Origin: Betaproteobacteria bacterium
GTDB taxonomy: Bacteria > Pseudomonadota > Gammaproteobacteria > Burkholderiales > Rhodocyclaceae
DNA length: 64,000 nt
Reading direction: 5' to 3'
Assembly (NCBI GenBank): GCA_016234745.1
Contig: JACRAR010000074.1
Coordinates: forward strand, 496,001-560,000
Part shown: positions 27,445 through 37,409 of the stretch, piece after piece
How positions within the stretch are numbered: the stretch's first letter is position 1
How the letters are laid out: each line of letters opens with the position of its first letter
Program-made: the position numbers and the translations under genes
Notes under the pieces: generated by a model
Database searches by the model: none
The model's input: only the letters and a program-made list of their open reading frames with translations
Told to the model about the DNA's origin: nothing

Positions 27445-28530
27445 CTAGCCGAAATGTTGTGCGAGAGATTCGGCATAAGGCGGCTGGATGATGCCGCGAT
27501 CGGTAATGAAGCCCGCAATCAGTTCGTGCGGGGTCACGTCGAACGACGGATTGCACACTTTTGCGCCTTCCGGGCCGGTTCTGCGCGCGCCGAAGAACAG
27601 CACTTCATCGGCAGCGCGTTCCTCGATCACGATTTCCCTGCCGGTTGCAGTCTGCAGATCGACGGTGGACGAAGGGCAGGCCACATAAAATGGGATGTTG
27701 TAATGCTGCGCAATGATGGCCACGCCCAGCGTGCCGATCTTGTTGGCCGCGTCGCCATTCGCCGCGACACGGTCGCAACCGACGATGCACAGATCGACCA
27801 GTCCCTGGGACATAACGAATGCCGCCATGTTGTCGCAGATCAGCGTCACGTCGAGTCCGGCGCGCTGCAGCTCCCAGGTTGTGAGCCGGGCGCCCTGCAG
27901 CAGCGGGCGCGTTTCGTCGGAGTAAACCCGGAAGCGCATGCCGCGTTCATGGGCGAGATACAGTGGCGCCGTGGCCGTGCCCAGTTCCGAAGTGGCCAGC
28001 GCACCGGCATTGCAATGGGTCAGAACACCCATGCCGTCACGGATCAAGGGCAGGCCGTTTTCTCCGATGGCACGGCAGATCGCCCGGTCTTCCTGGTGAA
28101 TGCGGACGGCTTCGTCGACCAGCCGGGCATAAAGCTGACTGGCGCTGATGACTTGGGGCGATTGAACCGTTGCAAAATCCTGCATGCGTCGTAGCGCCCA
28201 ACTGAGGTTGACCGCGGTGGGGCGCGACGAATTCAGATAGCCGGCGTTTTCCTTGAGTCGTACCAGAAACTTGTCCAGATCAAGATGGATGAGAGGCTTC
28301 ATCCCGACCACGAGTCCGTAGGCTGCGGCAACGCCAATGGCGGGAGCGCCGCGTACCCTGAGCTGCTGAATGGCTTCCCAAACTTGTTCGATGCTGTCGA
28401 GCCGGATCTCGACAATCTCAATGGGCAGCCTGGTCTGGTCGAGAATGTAGAGATTGCCGTTCTCCCAGCGCAGACTGAGTACCGCGCTCGTGTTGTTTGT
28501 GGTGTTAGCGCTCAAGGAAATAATCTCCAA
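27445..28530 (-). CDS. mtnA: S-methyl-5-thioribose-1-phosphate isomerase
   Basis: Converts 5-methylthioribose-1-phosphate to the ribulose form in methionine salvage. The product is about 361 aa. The start is uncertain: TTG at 28530 or TTG at 28515, since no ATG precedes the conserved [17 protein letters not shown]. The catalytic Cys is in [12 protein letters not shown] (about residue 168) and the catalytic Asp in [19 protein letters not shown] (about 248). [15 protein letters not shown], a family hallmark, is present near residue 55. It overlaps the 3' end of ttcA by up to 26 bases and abuts msbA. No other mtn genes are in the window. Confidence 0.92.
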   Translation of the reverse strand: MEIISLSANTTNNTSAVLSLRWENGNLYILDQTRLPIEIVEIRLDSIEQVWEAIQQLRVRGAPAIGVAAAYGLVVGMKPLIHLDLDKFLVRLKENAGYLNSSRPTAVNLSWALRRMQDFATVQSPQVISASQLYARLVDEAVRIHQEDRAICRAIGENGLPLIRDGMGVLTHCNAGALATSELGTATAPLYLAHERGMRFRVYSDETRPLLQGARLTTWELQRAGLDVTLICDNMAAFVMSQGLVDLCIVGCDRVAANGDAANKIGTLGVAIIAQHYNIPFYVACPSSTVDLQTATGREIVIEERAADEVLFFGARRTGPEGAKVCNPSFDVTPHELIAGFITDRGIIQPPYAESLAQHFG

Positions 28531-29434
28531 TCTGGGTTACGGCGCGTGAGATGTCGGGATCATGAAACTCCTCGGGATCAAAGGCATGGTCCCCCTCTGG
28601 ATCGGGCTGGCCGGTAGGCCTGAGCCCGGCGAAATCATACAGCCGGCTATCCGCCAGATGCGAGGGGACGACGTTCTGCAGGCTGCGGAACAGGTTGTCG
28701 ATGCGACCCGGAAAACGCTTGTCCCATTCGCGCAGCATTTGCTTGATTTGCTTGCGCTGCAATTGTTCCTGGCTGCCGCACAAATCGCAGGGAATGATGG
28801 GAAAACGGCGCAGCTCGGCCCAGGCGGCCAGGTCGCTTTCCTGGCAATAGGCCAGCGGGCGGATGACGATGTGCTTGCCATCGTCGGTGACCAGCTTCGG
28901 CGGCATGGCTTTCATCTTGCTGCCGAAGAACATGTTGAGGAACAGCGTTTCCAGAATGTCGTCGCGATGGTGGCCGAGGGCGATCTTGGTGGCGCCGACT
29001 TCTCCGGCCACGCGGTAGATGATGCCGCGGCGCAGGCGCGAGCAGAGGGCGCAAGTGGTCTTGCCCTCTGGTACCACGCGCTTGACGATGGAATAGGTGT
29101 CCTGCTCCTCGATGCGGAAAGGCACGCCAATTTCGTTGAGGTAGTTCGGCAGAACCTCGGCTGGAAAGCCAGGCTGTTTCTGATCGATATTGACGGCGAT
29201 GATTTCGAATTCGATCGGCGCATGCTCGCGCAGATAAATCAGGATATCCAGCAGCCCGAAGGAGTCCTTGCCGCCGGAGAGGCAGACCATGACCCGGTCG
29301 CCGTTTTCGATCATGTTGTAATCGACGATGGCCTGACCGGTGTGACGGCGCAGGCGCTTGCCGAGCTTGATGGCTTCGCGGCGCAGTTTGGCCTGTTTGG
29401 TCGGGCTGGGTAAAGATTCGTGCGGAGTATTCAT
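28505..29434 (-). CDS. ttcA: tRNA 2-thiocytidine biosynthesis protein TtcA
   Basis: Iron-sulfur enzyme that thiolates cytidine 32 of certain tRNAs. The frame is open to 29653, but ATG 29434 gives the conventional start [20 protein letters not shown] and 309 aa. The PP-loop [13 protein letters not shown] (about residue 44), the cluster-binding [10 protein letters not shown] (about 128) and the third cysteine region [15 protein letters not shown] (about 215), plus [15 protein letters not shown], are all present. It lies 4 bases after the pteridine reductase stop and overlaps mtnA, so it is part of one operon. Confidence 0.94.
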   Translation of the reverse strand: MNTPHESLPSPTKQAKLRREAIKLGKRLRRHTGQAIVDYNMIENGDRVMVCLSGGKDSFGLLDILIYLREHAPIEFEIIAVNIDQKQPGFPAEVLPNYLNEIGVPFRIEEQDTYSIVKRVVPEGKTTCALCSRLRRGIIYRVAGEVGATKIALGHHRDDILETLFLNMFFGSKMKAMPPKLVTDDGKHIVIRPLAYCQESDLAAWAELRRFPIIPCDLCGSQEQLQRKQIKQMLREWDKRFPGRIDNLFRSLQNVVPSHLADSRLYDFAGLRPTGQPDPEGDHAFDPEEFHDPDISRAVTQIGDYFLER

Positions 29435-29438
29435 CAGA

Positions 29439-30197
29439 TCAGATAAAAGTGCTGCGGCCGCCATCAACATTGATAACCTGGCCGGTGACATAGGGTGCAT
29501 CGAATAACAGAAAACGCACCGCGCGGGCGATGTCGGCGGGTGTTCCCTCCCGCTGCAGCATGGTGCGCGCCACGATGGTTCGGCGTACGTCGGCATCGAA
29601 ATCGTTGGCGGCTTTGCCTTCCGGCCACTGGATCGGTCCCGGCGCCACCGCATTGACCCGTACCTGCGGCGCCAGTTCCAGTGCCAAAGCGCGCGTCAGT
29701 CCGAGCAGGCCGGCCTTGGCGGCGCAGTAGAGCGGATAGTTCTTCAAAGGGCGTTCGGCGTGGATGTCGGTGATATTGACGATTGCACCGCGTGTTGCAT
29801 GCAGATACGGCGCGGTCGCCTGGCATAGAAAGAGCGGCCCCTTGAGGTTGCTGCCGATCAGATCCTGCCACGCTGCTTCGTCGATATCGGCAAGTGGTGT
29901 GGCATAAAACGCCGAGGCATTGTTCACCAAGGCATCGAGCTTGCCAAAGCGCTCGATGGCGGTGGCAACCAGCTGTTCCAGTTGCGCCGTGTCACACAGA
30001 TCGGCCGCAGCGCAAGCAGCCGAATCCGGACGCAGCGCGTTCAATTCGGCGGCCAACGCCCTCGCCTCATCCGCGGAGTTCCGGTAATGCAGCAACAAGT
30101 TTGCGCCGGCGGCGTGCAGGAGGCGCGCGATCGCTGCCCCCACGCGCTTCGCGGCGCCGCTGACGAGAATCACGGGTTGTTCCGAGATGTTGCCCAT
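29439..30197 (-). CDS. Pteridine reductase / dihydromonapterin reductase-like SDR
   Basis: Short-chain dehydrogenase of 252 aa from ATG 30197. The NADPH motif is [20 protein letters not shown]; the Arg in place of the usual Gly is typical of pteridine reductases and FolM. The NNAS motif ([12 protein letters not shown]), catalytic Tyr/Lys in [19 protein letters not shown] and the closing [11 protein letters not shown] are present. It probably reduces dihydropterins or dihydrofolate with NADPH. The frame is open upstream to 30293, but a TATACT box 6 bases before the ATG and the protein family both favour 30197. First gene of the ttcA-mtnA-msbA group. Confidence 0.85.
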   Translation of the reverse strand: MGNISEQPVILVSGAAKRVGAAIARLLHAAGANLLLHYRNSADEARALAAELNALRPDSAACAAADLCDTAQLEQLVATAIERFGKLDALVNNASAFYATPLADIDEAAWQDLIGSNLKGPLFLCQATAPYLHATRGAIVNITDIHAERPLKNYPLYCAAKAGLLGLTRALALELAPQVRVNAVAPGPIQWPEGKAANDFDADVRRTIVARTMLQREGTPADIARAVRFLLFDAPYVTGQVINVDGGRSTFI

Positions 30198-30203
30198 CCT
30201 GCA

Positions 30204-30209
30204 AGTATA
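30204..30209 (-). promoter_or_regulatory. -10 box (TATACT) directly before the pteridine reductase gene
   Basis: On the minus strand TATACT ends 6 bases before the ATG at 30197. No convincing -35 is visible. As with aroK and dsbB, transcription would start at or next to the ATG. Confidence 0.35.
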
Positions 30210-30348
30210 CAGGCTTGGGTGTGTTCTCATGGGCAGTGACTGAGACGGTTTCTGGCCGCCTGCCGAAGTTGCCCACTCGAATTTCGCATTCACAAGGCTG
30301 CCACCGGGAATCGGTTGATTGATCCCGACCCATTGGGTGGATCTGAAG

Positions 30349-32136
30349 TCAGGGGCACATGTGCTTCAGCTTGTTCGATTCGTAAGCCGCGCTGTACCAG
30401 ATGTAATCTTCGTTATCGCTGAGGGAGTAGTAGGTTGAGCCGTTCGGCATCATCACGATGGTAACGCCGCCACGGCCAGACATGAAGGGAACCCAGAAAG
30501 AGCACGAAAACTGCGGGAATTCCGCAGGCGTAATCTGCTTGGCCCAGAAGCCGTTGTTGTAGTTGAAGGTTGGATAGCCTGTCGTCAGCACGCCACGGTC
30601 AAGCGGGTTCTGCTGCATCGAATCGGCCAGCATGTCGGCATTCAGAACCTGGCTGTTGCCGATGGCGCCATGCTGGTTGTTCAGCAGCATGGCAATCTTG
30701 GCGATATCGTCAAGCGTCCAGAATAGCCCATAGCCGCCCAGGGGGGTCCCGGTCGGACTGTTGTCGGTGCGAAGTGTCGTCAAAGCGCCGGCACTCAAGC
30801 GTATCGGTTTGTACACTTCGTCACGCACCATGTTGAAAATATCCGCACCGCTCCCCTGTTGTTGAACCAGGTAATTGTTCATTGCGCGGGCGAGGATGAA
30901 ATCATCCGCGGTCTGATACACCCATAACTTGCCAGGCGGCTGTTTTGCGGGAATGGCGAGCGCCGCAGACATTCTGGCAGCGTAACTCTCCGCCATGAAG
31001 AATTGCGTCATGAGGGTGTCATCGATCATGTAGCCGGAATCGAAGTAATTACCGGTAGCCAGGTCGAGGGTGTTGTTGAAAGTGACGTCGTCCCAGTTGC
31101 CAGCGCTAGCGCTTGTCTCGGGAACATAATCCTTGATCTTCAGTTCATAGACCGACTTGCCGTATTTCTGTCCCAGGCGCATCAAGGCGACGCTGGCGAA
31201 TGCCGATTTGGTCGCAGAAAACGCAGTCTGCCGCATGTCGTCGCAATAAGGATAGAAGCCGTAGCGGGTCGCACAGGCCGAAACATAGTTGGTGCCGTTG
31301 ATCAGCAGGCCATATGCAGTCCTTTCGGATGGGTCATACAATGCGCCCAGATTGGCAAGGTCGATGCCGGAGTTCGGGAAATCAGTTGCCAAGGCGGACA
31401 GCGGCTTGGTCGGCAGGCGGTTGGTCAGTTCCGCGGCATGCTCCGCCTTGATGGCTTCCGCGTTGGCGATGGTTTCCGGCGTGTAAGCGGCAGTCAGCGC
31501 GCCCCACATATTTGCCTTGTAATAGGGGCAAATTTCCTGGGTAACCTGATAGCGCACTTTCGAGACCGTTCTGCCGTCAAAAAGAAATGTCATCACGCCG
31601 TTATGCGCGCAGTTGGCGTTTCTTTCCACCAGGGCGAAGGGAAACGACGCCCTGTCCATGCCCCGGTCACTGCCCTGGTTCCAGATCCGTCCCGGACCGA
31701 TGATGATGTTCCAAAATAAATCGCCGGTGATCAGCAAACCCTGCGCAACGGGGATCAGATAGTTGCCGCTCTGGACAAACTGGTAACGGAACTTGGGAAG
31801 ATGCTGCCAGCCTGGGGAGAGGTTGTAACGGTAATCGTCCTTGAGCGCCTGAAATCCATTGCTGGTCGTTTCGCCAAACAGTTCCAGCGTCCCGGAGAAG
31901 GTGTGGGTAGGCAATGATGCTCCGGCCGGCATTGCAAAAGCGGCATCATCGACCGGCGCAGTGCTGGTGCCTGTCATAAGGTCATCAAAGGTGAGCTGCG
32001 CCGGAGTTCCCGAGGGAGTGCTCGCGGTTGGCGCCGCCGGAGCCGCCGTACTGCCGCCGCCACCGCCACCGCATCCGCCCAAGAAGTGCGCGACAATCGT
32101 CAGCAATAGTAGAAAACGAATCGTTATCGGCATCAC
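30349..32136 (-). CDS. Serine hydrolase lipoprotein of the beta-lactamase / class C PBP fold
   Basis: A 595-aa lipoprotein; two adjacent ATGs (32136 and 32133) can serve as start. Lipobox HFLGGC is followed by poly-Gly and an Ala/Pro/Thr linker. The catalytic SxxK is in TAFSATKSAFASVALMRLG (about residue 310). A late MSGRGGVTIVMMPNG (about 555) probably provides the third motif in place of KTG or HTG. GLFWTLDDIAKIAMLLNN is also typical of this fold. Family members act as esterases, D-amino peptidases or beta-lactamases. The N-terminal 290 residues are not recognisable. It is larger than usual (about 400 aa). No operon partners are visible. Confidence 0.75.
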   Translation of the reverse strand: MMPITIRFLLLLTIVAHFLGGCGGGGGGSTAAPAAPTASTPSGTPAQLTFDDLMTGTSTAPVDDAAFAMPAGASLPTHTFSGTLELFGETTSNGFQALKDDYRYNLSPGWQHLPKFRYQFVQSGNYLIPVAQGLLITGDLFWNIIIGPGRIWNQGSDRGMDRASFPFALVERNANCAHNGVMTFLFDGRTVSKVRYQVTQEICPYYKANMWGALTAAYTPETIANAEAIKAEHAAELTNRLPTKPLSALATDFPNSGIDLANLGALYDPSERTAYGLLINGTNYVSACATRYGFYPYCDDMRQTAFSATKSAFASVALMRLGQKYGKSVYELKIKDYVPETSASAGNWDDVTFNNTLDLATGNYFDSGYMIDDTLMTQFFMAESYAARMSAALAIPAKQPPGKLWVYQTADDFILARAMNNYLVQQQGSGADIFNMVRDEVYKPIRLSAGALTTLRTDNSPTGTPLGGYGLFWTLDDIAKIAMLLNNQHGAIGNSQVLNADMLADSMQQNPLDRGVLTTGYPTFNYNNGFWAKQITPAEFPQFSCSFWVPFMSGRGGVTIVMMPNGSTYYSLSDNEDYIWYSAAYESNKLKHMCP

Positions 32137-32225
32137 GGCTCCCCTAGTTGCCCATTTTCTTGTTCCCCGGCGGGCACGGTCTCATTTTACCTGTCATAAG
32201 GAATACGGCTGAAGTACTCCGCAGG

Positions 32226-33017
32226 CTAGGACATCCGGATCAACCGATCCAGCACGCGCGCCGCCGCGACCAGACCGAAAACGGCAGTGACGGTGACTGC
32301 CGAGCCGTAGCCGGCGCAATTTAATCCTTGCAGAGCGACAGCCTCGTTCGGTTCCTCATCCGCAGCGCATGAAAGCTCAGAGTTGTTCGGCCGGGAAATC
32401 GGTTCATCGGAGAAAACGCATTCGACACCAAATTTCTTCTTGGGGTCGCGGGTAAAGCCGTATTTCTTGCGCAAGCGCGCGCGCAGCTTGGAAGCCAGTG
32501 CATCCTGTGTGGTGCGTGCCAGGTCGGCGACCTGGATGCGCGTCGGGTCGCAGCGCCCGCCGGCGCCGCCGGTGGTGACAATCACGGTGCCTTGATTGCG
32601 GCAATAGGCGATCAGGGCCGCCTTGGCGCGCACGTTGTCGATCGCGTCCAGCACCGCATCGCAAACCGGCAAGATCTGGGCGATATTCTCCTCGGTTACG
32701 AAATCCTCGATTTCGGTGATGCCACAGGCTGGATTGATGGCGCGGATGCGCTGTGCCATCGCTTGCACCTTGGCCTTGCCGAATTCGCCTTCGAGTGCAT
32801 GGATCTGTCGATTGACATTGGATTCCGCGACATGGTCGAGGTCGATCAGCGTGATGCGACCGACGGCGGAGCGTGCCAAAGCCTCCGCCGCCCAGGAGCC
32901 GACGCCGCCAATCCCGACGATGCACACATGCTTGCCGGAAAATCGCGCCAGAGCGGCGTCCCCGTAGAGCCGTGCAATGCCGCCGAAGCGTCGCTCGAAA
33001 TCAATTTCAGTAGCCAC
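32226..33017 (-). CDS. tcdA: tRNA threonylcarbamoyladenosine dehydratase
   Basis: E1-like enzyme that closes the t6A side chain at tRNA position 37 into the cyclic form with ATP. The 263-aa product starts with GTG (33017). The Rossmann ATP motif GIGGVGSWAAEALARSAVG (about residue 33), LIDLDHVAESNVNRQ (about 58) and LDAIDNVRAKAALIAYC (about 118) match TcdA/CsdL. The catalytic Cys of the family lies in the C-terminal third (FGVECVFSDEPI). The divergent MidA-type gene starts 74 bases away. Confidence 0.92.
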   Translation of the reverse strand: MATEIDFERRFGGIARLYGDAALARFSGKHVCIVGIGGVGSWAAEALARSAVGRITLIDLDHVAESNVNRQIHALEGEFGKAKVQAMAQRIRAINPACGITEIEDFVTEENIAQILPVCDAVLDAIDNVRAKAALIAYCRNQGTVIVTTGGAGGRCDPTRIQVADLARTTQDALASKLRARLRKKYGFTRDPKKKFGVECVFSDEPISRPNNSELSCAADEEPNEAVALQGLNCAGYGSAVTVTAVFGLVAAARVLDRLIRMS

Positions 33018-33091
33018 CCAACCTGCCCAGACTTTTACAGGCCAGCATCATGGCACAATGCGCGCCAGGTATCCAAAACAAACTTTCCGGA

Positions 33092-34270
33092 ATGAACCCG
33101 CCCTTGCCCGAGCCATCCAGCGACGAACGTACCGTCAGCATCGAATTATGCCGGCGGATTCGCGCTGAGATCCGAGCGAGTGACAACTGGATCAGTTTTT
33201 CGCGCTTTATGGAATTGACGCTGTATGCACCAGGGTTGGGGTATTACAGCGGCGGGGCGCAAAAATTCGGCGCAGCGGGCGACTTCATCACCGCACCCGA
33301 ACTGACGCCGTTGTTTGCCCATACGCTGGCGGCACAAGTTGCGCAAATCATGTCAGTTTCCACTGCGCAAATCCTCGAGGTGGGCGCTGGCAGCGGCGCC
33401 CTGGCCGCAGAACTGCTGCTGGAACTGGAGCGGCGCGGCAGCTTGCCGGAACGCTACCAGATCCTCGAACTGTCCGGCGAATTGCGCATGCGCCAGCAGC
33501 AAACGATTGCCCAGCGCGTCCCGTACCTGGTACAGCGCGTCGCCTGGCTCGACTGCCTGCCGTCCGCGTTCGCCGGATTGGTTCTGGCCAACGAAGTCCT
33601 CGATGCCATGCCGGTGGCATTGGTTGAGTGGCAGCCGGAGCAAGCGAACCCTTCTGGCGGTCCGTGTGTCCTTGAGCGCGGGATCAGCGTCGACGCGAAC
33701 GGCAGCTTCATATGGGCCACGCGACCGGCGCAGGCCAGCCTGCTGCATGCGGCTCAGGCACTGGATATCACGCCACCCTTTATATCGGAGATTGGACTTG
33801 CTGCGCGAGCCTGGCTTGGCGAGTGGGGCCGCATTTTGACTGGCGGTGCCTTGTTACTGTTCGATTATGGCCACCCGCGCGCCGAGTATTACCATGCGCA
33901 ACGCAGCAAAGGCACCCTGATGTGCCACTATCGGCAGCATGCCCATGAAGACCCGTTGTGGTGGCCGGGACTCAACGACATTACCGCGCATGTCGATTTC
34001 ACGGCCGTTGCCGAAGCCGGTTTCGAGGCCGGTCTGGAAGTGCTGGGTTACACCAGTCAAGCGCAGTTTTTGTTCAACAGCGGCATCACCGAAGTGCTCG
34101 ATCGTCTGCCCGACAAGACCGGCCGGGATTATCTGCGCGAGGCAGGCAGCGTCGGGAAACTGATATCACCCAACGAGATGGGTGAACGATTCAAGGTCAT
34201 CGCCCTGGGGCGTGGCGTGACCGAGATTCTGCTGGGTTTTGCCAGGGGCGATCGCACACACACCCTCTGA
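33092..34270 (+). CDS. SAM-dependent methyltransferase, MidA/NDUFAF7 family
   Basis: Class I methyltransferase related to human NDUFAF7, which methylates an arginine of a complex I subunit. The bacterial substrate is not known from sequence. ATG 33092 gives 392 aa; an upstream in-frame ATG at 33050 would add 14 residues but lies in what looks like promoter sequence. Conserved pieces: FMELTLYAPGLGYYS, KFGAAGDFITAPELTPLFA, the SAM motif ILEVGAGSGALAAELL (about residue 95), LANEVLDAMPVALVEW, and LLFDYGHPRAEYYH. It ends 2 bases from the end of the convergent ABC permease. Confidence 0.87.
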   Translation: MNPPLPEPSSDERTVSIELCRRIRAEIRASDNWISFSRFMELTLYAPGLGYYSGGAQKFGAAGDFITAPELTPLFAHTLAAQVAQIMSVSTAQILEVGAGSGALAAELLLELERRGSLPERYQILELSGELRMRQQQTIAQRVPYLVQRVAWLDCLPSAFAGLVLANEVLDAMPVALVEWQPEQANPSGGPCVLERGISVDANGSFIWATRPAQASLLHAAQALDITPPFISEIGLAARAWLGEWGRILTGGALLLFDYGHPRAEYYHAQRSKGTLMCHYRQHAHEDPLWWPGLNDITAHVDFTAVAEAGFEAGLEVLGYTSQAQFLFNSGITEVLDRLPDKTGRDYLREAGSVGKLISPNEMGERFKVIALGRGVTEILLGFARGDRTHTL

Positions 34271-34272
34271 AA

Positions 34273-35475
34273 TCATTCGGCACGCAAAGCGTCCACCGCA
34301 TCCAGCCCGGCGGCTCGACGGGCCGGCAGGACGCCGGCGAGCAGGCCGATGCTGATGGCGACCGCTTCGGCGAGGATGACAAACAACAGCGGCGTTTCCA
34401 CCGGCAAGGCCGGCACGATCAGGTGGATCAGCTGGGCCAGGCCAATGCCGCAGGCCAGGCCGATGATGCCGCCGAGCGCGGAGAGTGCCATGGCTTCGCC
34501 GAGGAAAATGCCCAGGATGGTGCGGCGCTGCGCGCCGAGCGCCACGAGCAGGCCGATCTCGCTGGTGCGCTCGGTCACGGCGATGGTCATGATGGTGATG
34601 ATGCCTACGCCGCCGACCAGCAGCGAAATGCTGCCCAGCGCACCGACCGCCAGCGTCAGGATGCCAAGGATTTTCGAGAGGGTGCGCAGCATGTCCTCTT
34701 GCGTCGTGATGGTGAAGTCCTCGCGGCCGTGACGCGCCTTGAGCGCGTTCTTGATGGACGCGCTGACTTCCTTTGCCGCAACGCCCTCGCGGTAATTCAG
34801 ATGAATCTCCATGAGCCCGTCGCGATTGTAAAGTTCCATGGCGCGCGCCGCCGGCACGAAGGCGGTGTCGTCCAGGTCGATGCCGAGGAACTGGCCCTTG
34901 CTTTCCAGGACGCCGATCACGCGAAACTGCATGCTGCGAATCCGCACCCGTGCACCGAGCGGATTGGCGTCGCCGAACAGCTCATGCTTGAGTTTGGGAC
35001 CCAGCACGATGAAAGCACGGGCGTTGTCGTCCTCCTCCTCGGGGAGAAACTGGCCGCTCCTGATCTTGCCCTTGAAAACCTGCAGCATGGCGTGATTGAC
35101 TCCATATACCGTGGTGCGGCGCAGGCGGCCGTTACCATTGACCTCTGAATTGCCCCAGACCACCGGGGTCATCGCAATGATCTCGGGCAAATGCAGCAGC
35201 GTCCGCGCGTCTTCCAGGGTCAGGGGGCGCACCGAGGTCGGAATGCCGCTGGGGTGCGGCCCGGCGGTCTTGGTCTTGCCCGGTGCAATGACAATGACAT
35301 TGGTGCCGAACTGGGTGAATTCGGCCAGCACAAAGCGATGAATGCCTTCTCCAATGGAGGTCAGCAGGATTACCGCCGCAATGCCGATGGCGATGCCAAG
35401 CAGCGTCAGGAAACTGCGCAGGCGATGCGCAGTGATCGCGCGCCATGCCAGCAGGATGCTGTCCTCAATTCTCAT
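34273..35475 (-). CDS. ABC transporter permease, MacB-like (second of pair)
   Basis: A 400-aa permease of the FtsX/MacB superfamily without fused ATPase. It has one N-terminal helix (FLTLLGIAIGIAAVILLTSIG), a periplasmic MacB core domain (about residues 60-270) and three C-terminal helices. The cytoplasmic motif ERTSEIGLLVALGAQRRTI between helices 2 and 3 is characteristic. It is last of a four-gene minus-strand operon with a sister permease (6-base gap), an ATPase and a periplasmic adaptor. Family members are mechanotransmitters driving export of macrolides, peptides or lipoproteins; the substrate here cannot be told. Confidence 0.85.
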   Translation of the reverse strand: MRIEDSILLAWRAITAHRLRSFLTLLGIAIGIAAVILLTSIGEGIHRFVLAEFTQFGTNVIVIAPGKTKTAGPHPSGIPTSVRPLTLEDARTLLHLPEIIAMTPVVWGNSEVNGNGRLRRTTVYGVNHAMLQVFKGKIRSGQFLPEEEDDNARAFIVLGPKLKHELFGDANPLGARVRIRSMQFRVIGVLESKGQFLGIDLDDTAFVPAARAMELYNRDGLMEIHLNYREGVAAKEVSASIKNALKARHGREDFTITTQEDMLRTLSKILGILTLAVGALGSISLLVGGVGIITIMTIAVTERTSEIGLLVALGAQRRTILGIFLGEAMALSALGGIIGLACGIGLAQLIHLIVPALPVETPLLFVILAEAVAISIGLLAGVLPARRAAGLDAVDALRAE

Positions 35476-35481
35476 GGAGTC

Positions 35482-36690
35482 TCAACGCCTCGCCAGCGCC
35501 TGCACCGGGTCGAGCGCCGCCGCGCGGCGCGCCGGAGCGACACCGAACAGGATGCCGGTGGTCAAGGCTGTTCCGAGTCCGGCGAACACCGCCCAGTTCG
35601 GCGGAAAAGCCGGAAAAAAGGGATAGAACAGGCGGATCAGGGCCGCACCCGCGAGGCCGAGGCCGTAGCCGACGATTGCACCGGCCAGCGAAAGCAGCGC
35701 GGCTTCGGTCAGGAACGCCAGTTGAATCGTGCCGCCGGTGGCGCCCAAGGCCTTGAGCAGGCCGATTTCGCCAGTGCGCTGGGTGACCGAAACCAGCATC
35801 ACATTCATCACCAGCACACCGGCCACCGCCAGGCTGATCGCCGCTATGCCGGCCACGGCCAAAGTCAGCGCGCCAAGCAGCCGGTCGAAAGTGGCCAGTA
35901 TGGCGTCCTGGGTGATGACGGTGACATCCTCCTCGCCCTCGTGGCGCTGTTTGATGATCTCCAAAGCCTGGGTTTTCGCCAACGGGATGGCTTCGCGATT
36001 CCTCGCCTCGATCAGGATGCGGAACAACGTGTTGCTGTTGAGCATGGCCTGCGCCAGCGCCACCGGTATGATGACCAGCTCGTCGGTCTCCATGCCGAGC
36101 CCTTGGCCGCTGGCCGACAGCACGCCGACCACGCGGAAGCGCCGGTCCCCGATGCGCACCAACTGGCCAACGGCAGGTTCCGCGCCAAACATTTCCGCGC
36201 GCACCTTGGCGCCGATGACTGCTTCCGCCGTGCCGCGGCTCCAGTCCTCCGTGCTCAGGAAACGTCCCTGGGCTATCACCAGGCGCCTGACCTGGATGAA
36301 CTCGGCCGTGGTGCCCGCCACCAGAACCTCGCGCAGCTTGCCGCCGACGCTGATCTCCGATGAGCCGACCGCCAGCGGTGCCAGCCGGTGGATGGCGGAG
36401 CCGCGCTGCACGGCCTGGGCATCGGCGATGGTCAGGTCGCGCGGCGTGCCGGTGATGGCGTTGGCTGGATTGAAGCCGCCGGTTTGCGAACGTCCGGGCA
36501 AGACAATGACCAGGTTGGTGCCGATCGAGGCGAATTCATTGACCACATAGCGCCGCGCACCGTCGCCCAGCGCCGTCAGCACCACCACCGCTGCCACGCC
36601 GATGGCCATCGCCAGCACCAGCAGCGAAGTCCGCAAGGGATTGCCGGTGGCGGCGTCGCGGGCGAAACCAAGCAGGTCAGGAATGCGCAT
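35482..36690 (-). CDS. ABC transporter permease, MacB-like (first of pair)
   Basis: A 402-aa MacB/FtsX-family permease, paralogous to the next gene. Layout: helix at about residues 20-40 (LVLAMAIGVAAVVVLTALG), periplasmic core (about 50-275), then three C-terminal helices with the conserved QRTGEIGLLKALGATGGTIQ. The C-terminal PARRAAALDPVQALARR matches the PAxxAA motif of the family. Having two different permeases suggests a heterodimer in place of the MacB homodimer. Its start overlaps the ATPase gene by 14 bases. Confidence 0.85.
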   Translation of the reverse strand: MRIPDLLGFARDAATGNPLRTSLLVLAMAIGVAAVVVLTALGDGARRYVVNEFASIGTNLVIVLPGRSQTGGFNPANAITGTPRDLTIADAQAVQRGSAIHRLAPLAVGSSEISVGGKLREVLVAGTTAEFIQVRRLVIAQGRFLSTEDWSRGTAEAVIGAKVRAEMFGAEPAVGQLVRIGDRRFRVVGVLSASGQGLGMETDELVIIPVALAQAMLNSNTLFRILIEARNREAIPLAKTQALEIIKQRHEGEEDVTVITQDAILATFDRLLGALTLAVAGIAAISLAVAGVLVMNVMLVSVTQRTGEIGLLKALGATGGTIQLAFLTEAALLSLAGAIVGYGLGLAGAALIRLFYPFFPAFPPNWAVFAGLGTALTTGILFGVAPARRAAALDPVQALARR

Positions 36691-37402
36691 TGGCAGTCTG
36701 GCTGCGAGTTGGTGCCGCGCTGTCCTGACGCAATGCGCCGTCTTCCATCAGGATTTGGCGGCGGGCGCGGCCGCCGAGATGGGCATCGTGGGTCACCACG
36801 ATCAGGGTGACGCCGCGCTGGTTGAGTTCTTCGAGCAGGCGCATGACTTCCTCGCCGGTGGCGCGATCGAGGTTGCCGGTCGGTTCGTCCGCGAGGATCA
36901 GCGCCGGCTGCATGACCGTGGCGCGGGCGATGGCGACGCGCTGGCGCTGGCCGCCGGAGAGCTGGTCGGGGCGATGCTGGGCGCGTTCTTCCAGGCCGTA
37001 ATCCTTGAGCGCCTGCTGCACGCGCGTGATTCGTTCGCCTGGCTCGATGCCGGCCAGAGTCATCGGCAGGGCGATGTTCTCGGCTGCGGTCAGGCGCGGC
37101 ACCAGATGAAAACTCTGGAAGACGAAGCCGATGCGCCGGCTGCGCACATTGGCCTGTTCCTCGGCCGACAAGGTGGTGACGTCGCGCCCTTCGAGACGAT
37201 AAATACCCTGGTCCGGGCGATCGAGCAGGCCGAGCAAATTGAGCAAAGTGGACTTGCCCGAGCCGGACGGGCCCATGACCGCGACATACTCGCCGGCGCG
37301 GATGGCAATGTCGAGATAGCGCAGGGCATGCACTTCGCTGTCGCCGAGCTTGAATATCCGCTCGATCCCGATCAGTTCGATCTGGGCGGGTTGCGTATTC
37401 AT
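36677..37402 (-). CDS. ABC transporter ATP-binding protein, MacB/LolD type
   Basis: A 241-aa cytoplasmic ATPase of the MacB/LolD group. Walker [21 protein letters not shown] (about residue 42), Q-loop in [19 protein letters not shown], signature [18 protein letters not shown], Walker [14 protein letters not shown] and the switch His in [12 protein letters not shown] are all intact. The LDRPDxG segment after Walker A is typical of this group. It is placed between the adaptor (7-base gap) and the two permeases, forming a tripartite efflux unit. An outer-membrane TolC partner is not encoded here. Confidence 0.9.
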   Translation of the reverse strand: MNTQPAQIELIGIERIFKLGDSEVHALRYLDIAIRAGEYVAVMGPSGSGKSTLLNLLGLLDRPDQGIYRLEGRDVTTLSAEEQANVRSRRIGFVFQSFHLVPRLTAAENIALPMTLAGIEPGERITRVQQALKDYGLEERAQHRPDQLSGGQRQRVAIARATVMQPALILADEPTGNLDRATGEEVMRLLEELNQRGVTLIVVTHDAHLGGRARRQILMEDGALRQDSAAPTRSQTANAHS

Positions 37403-37409
37403 GGGCGAA

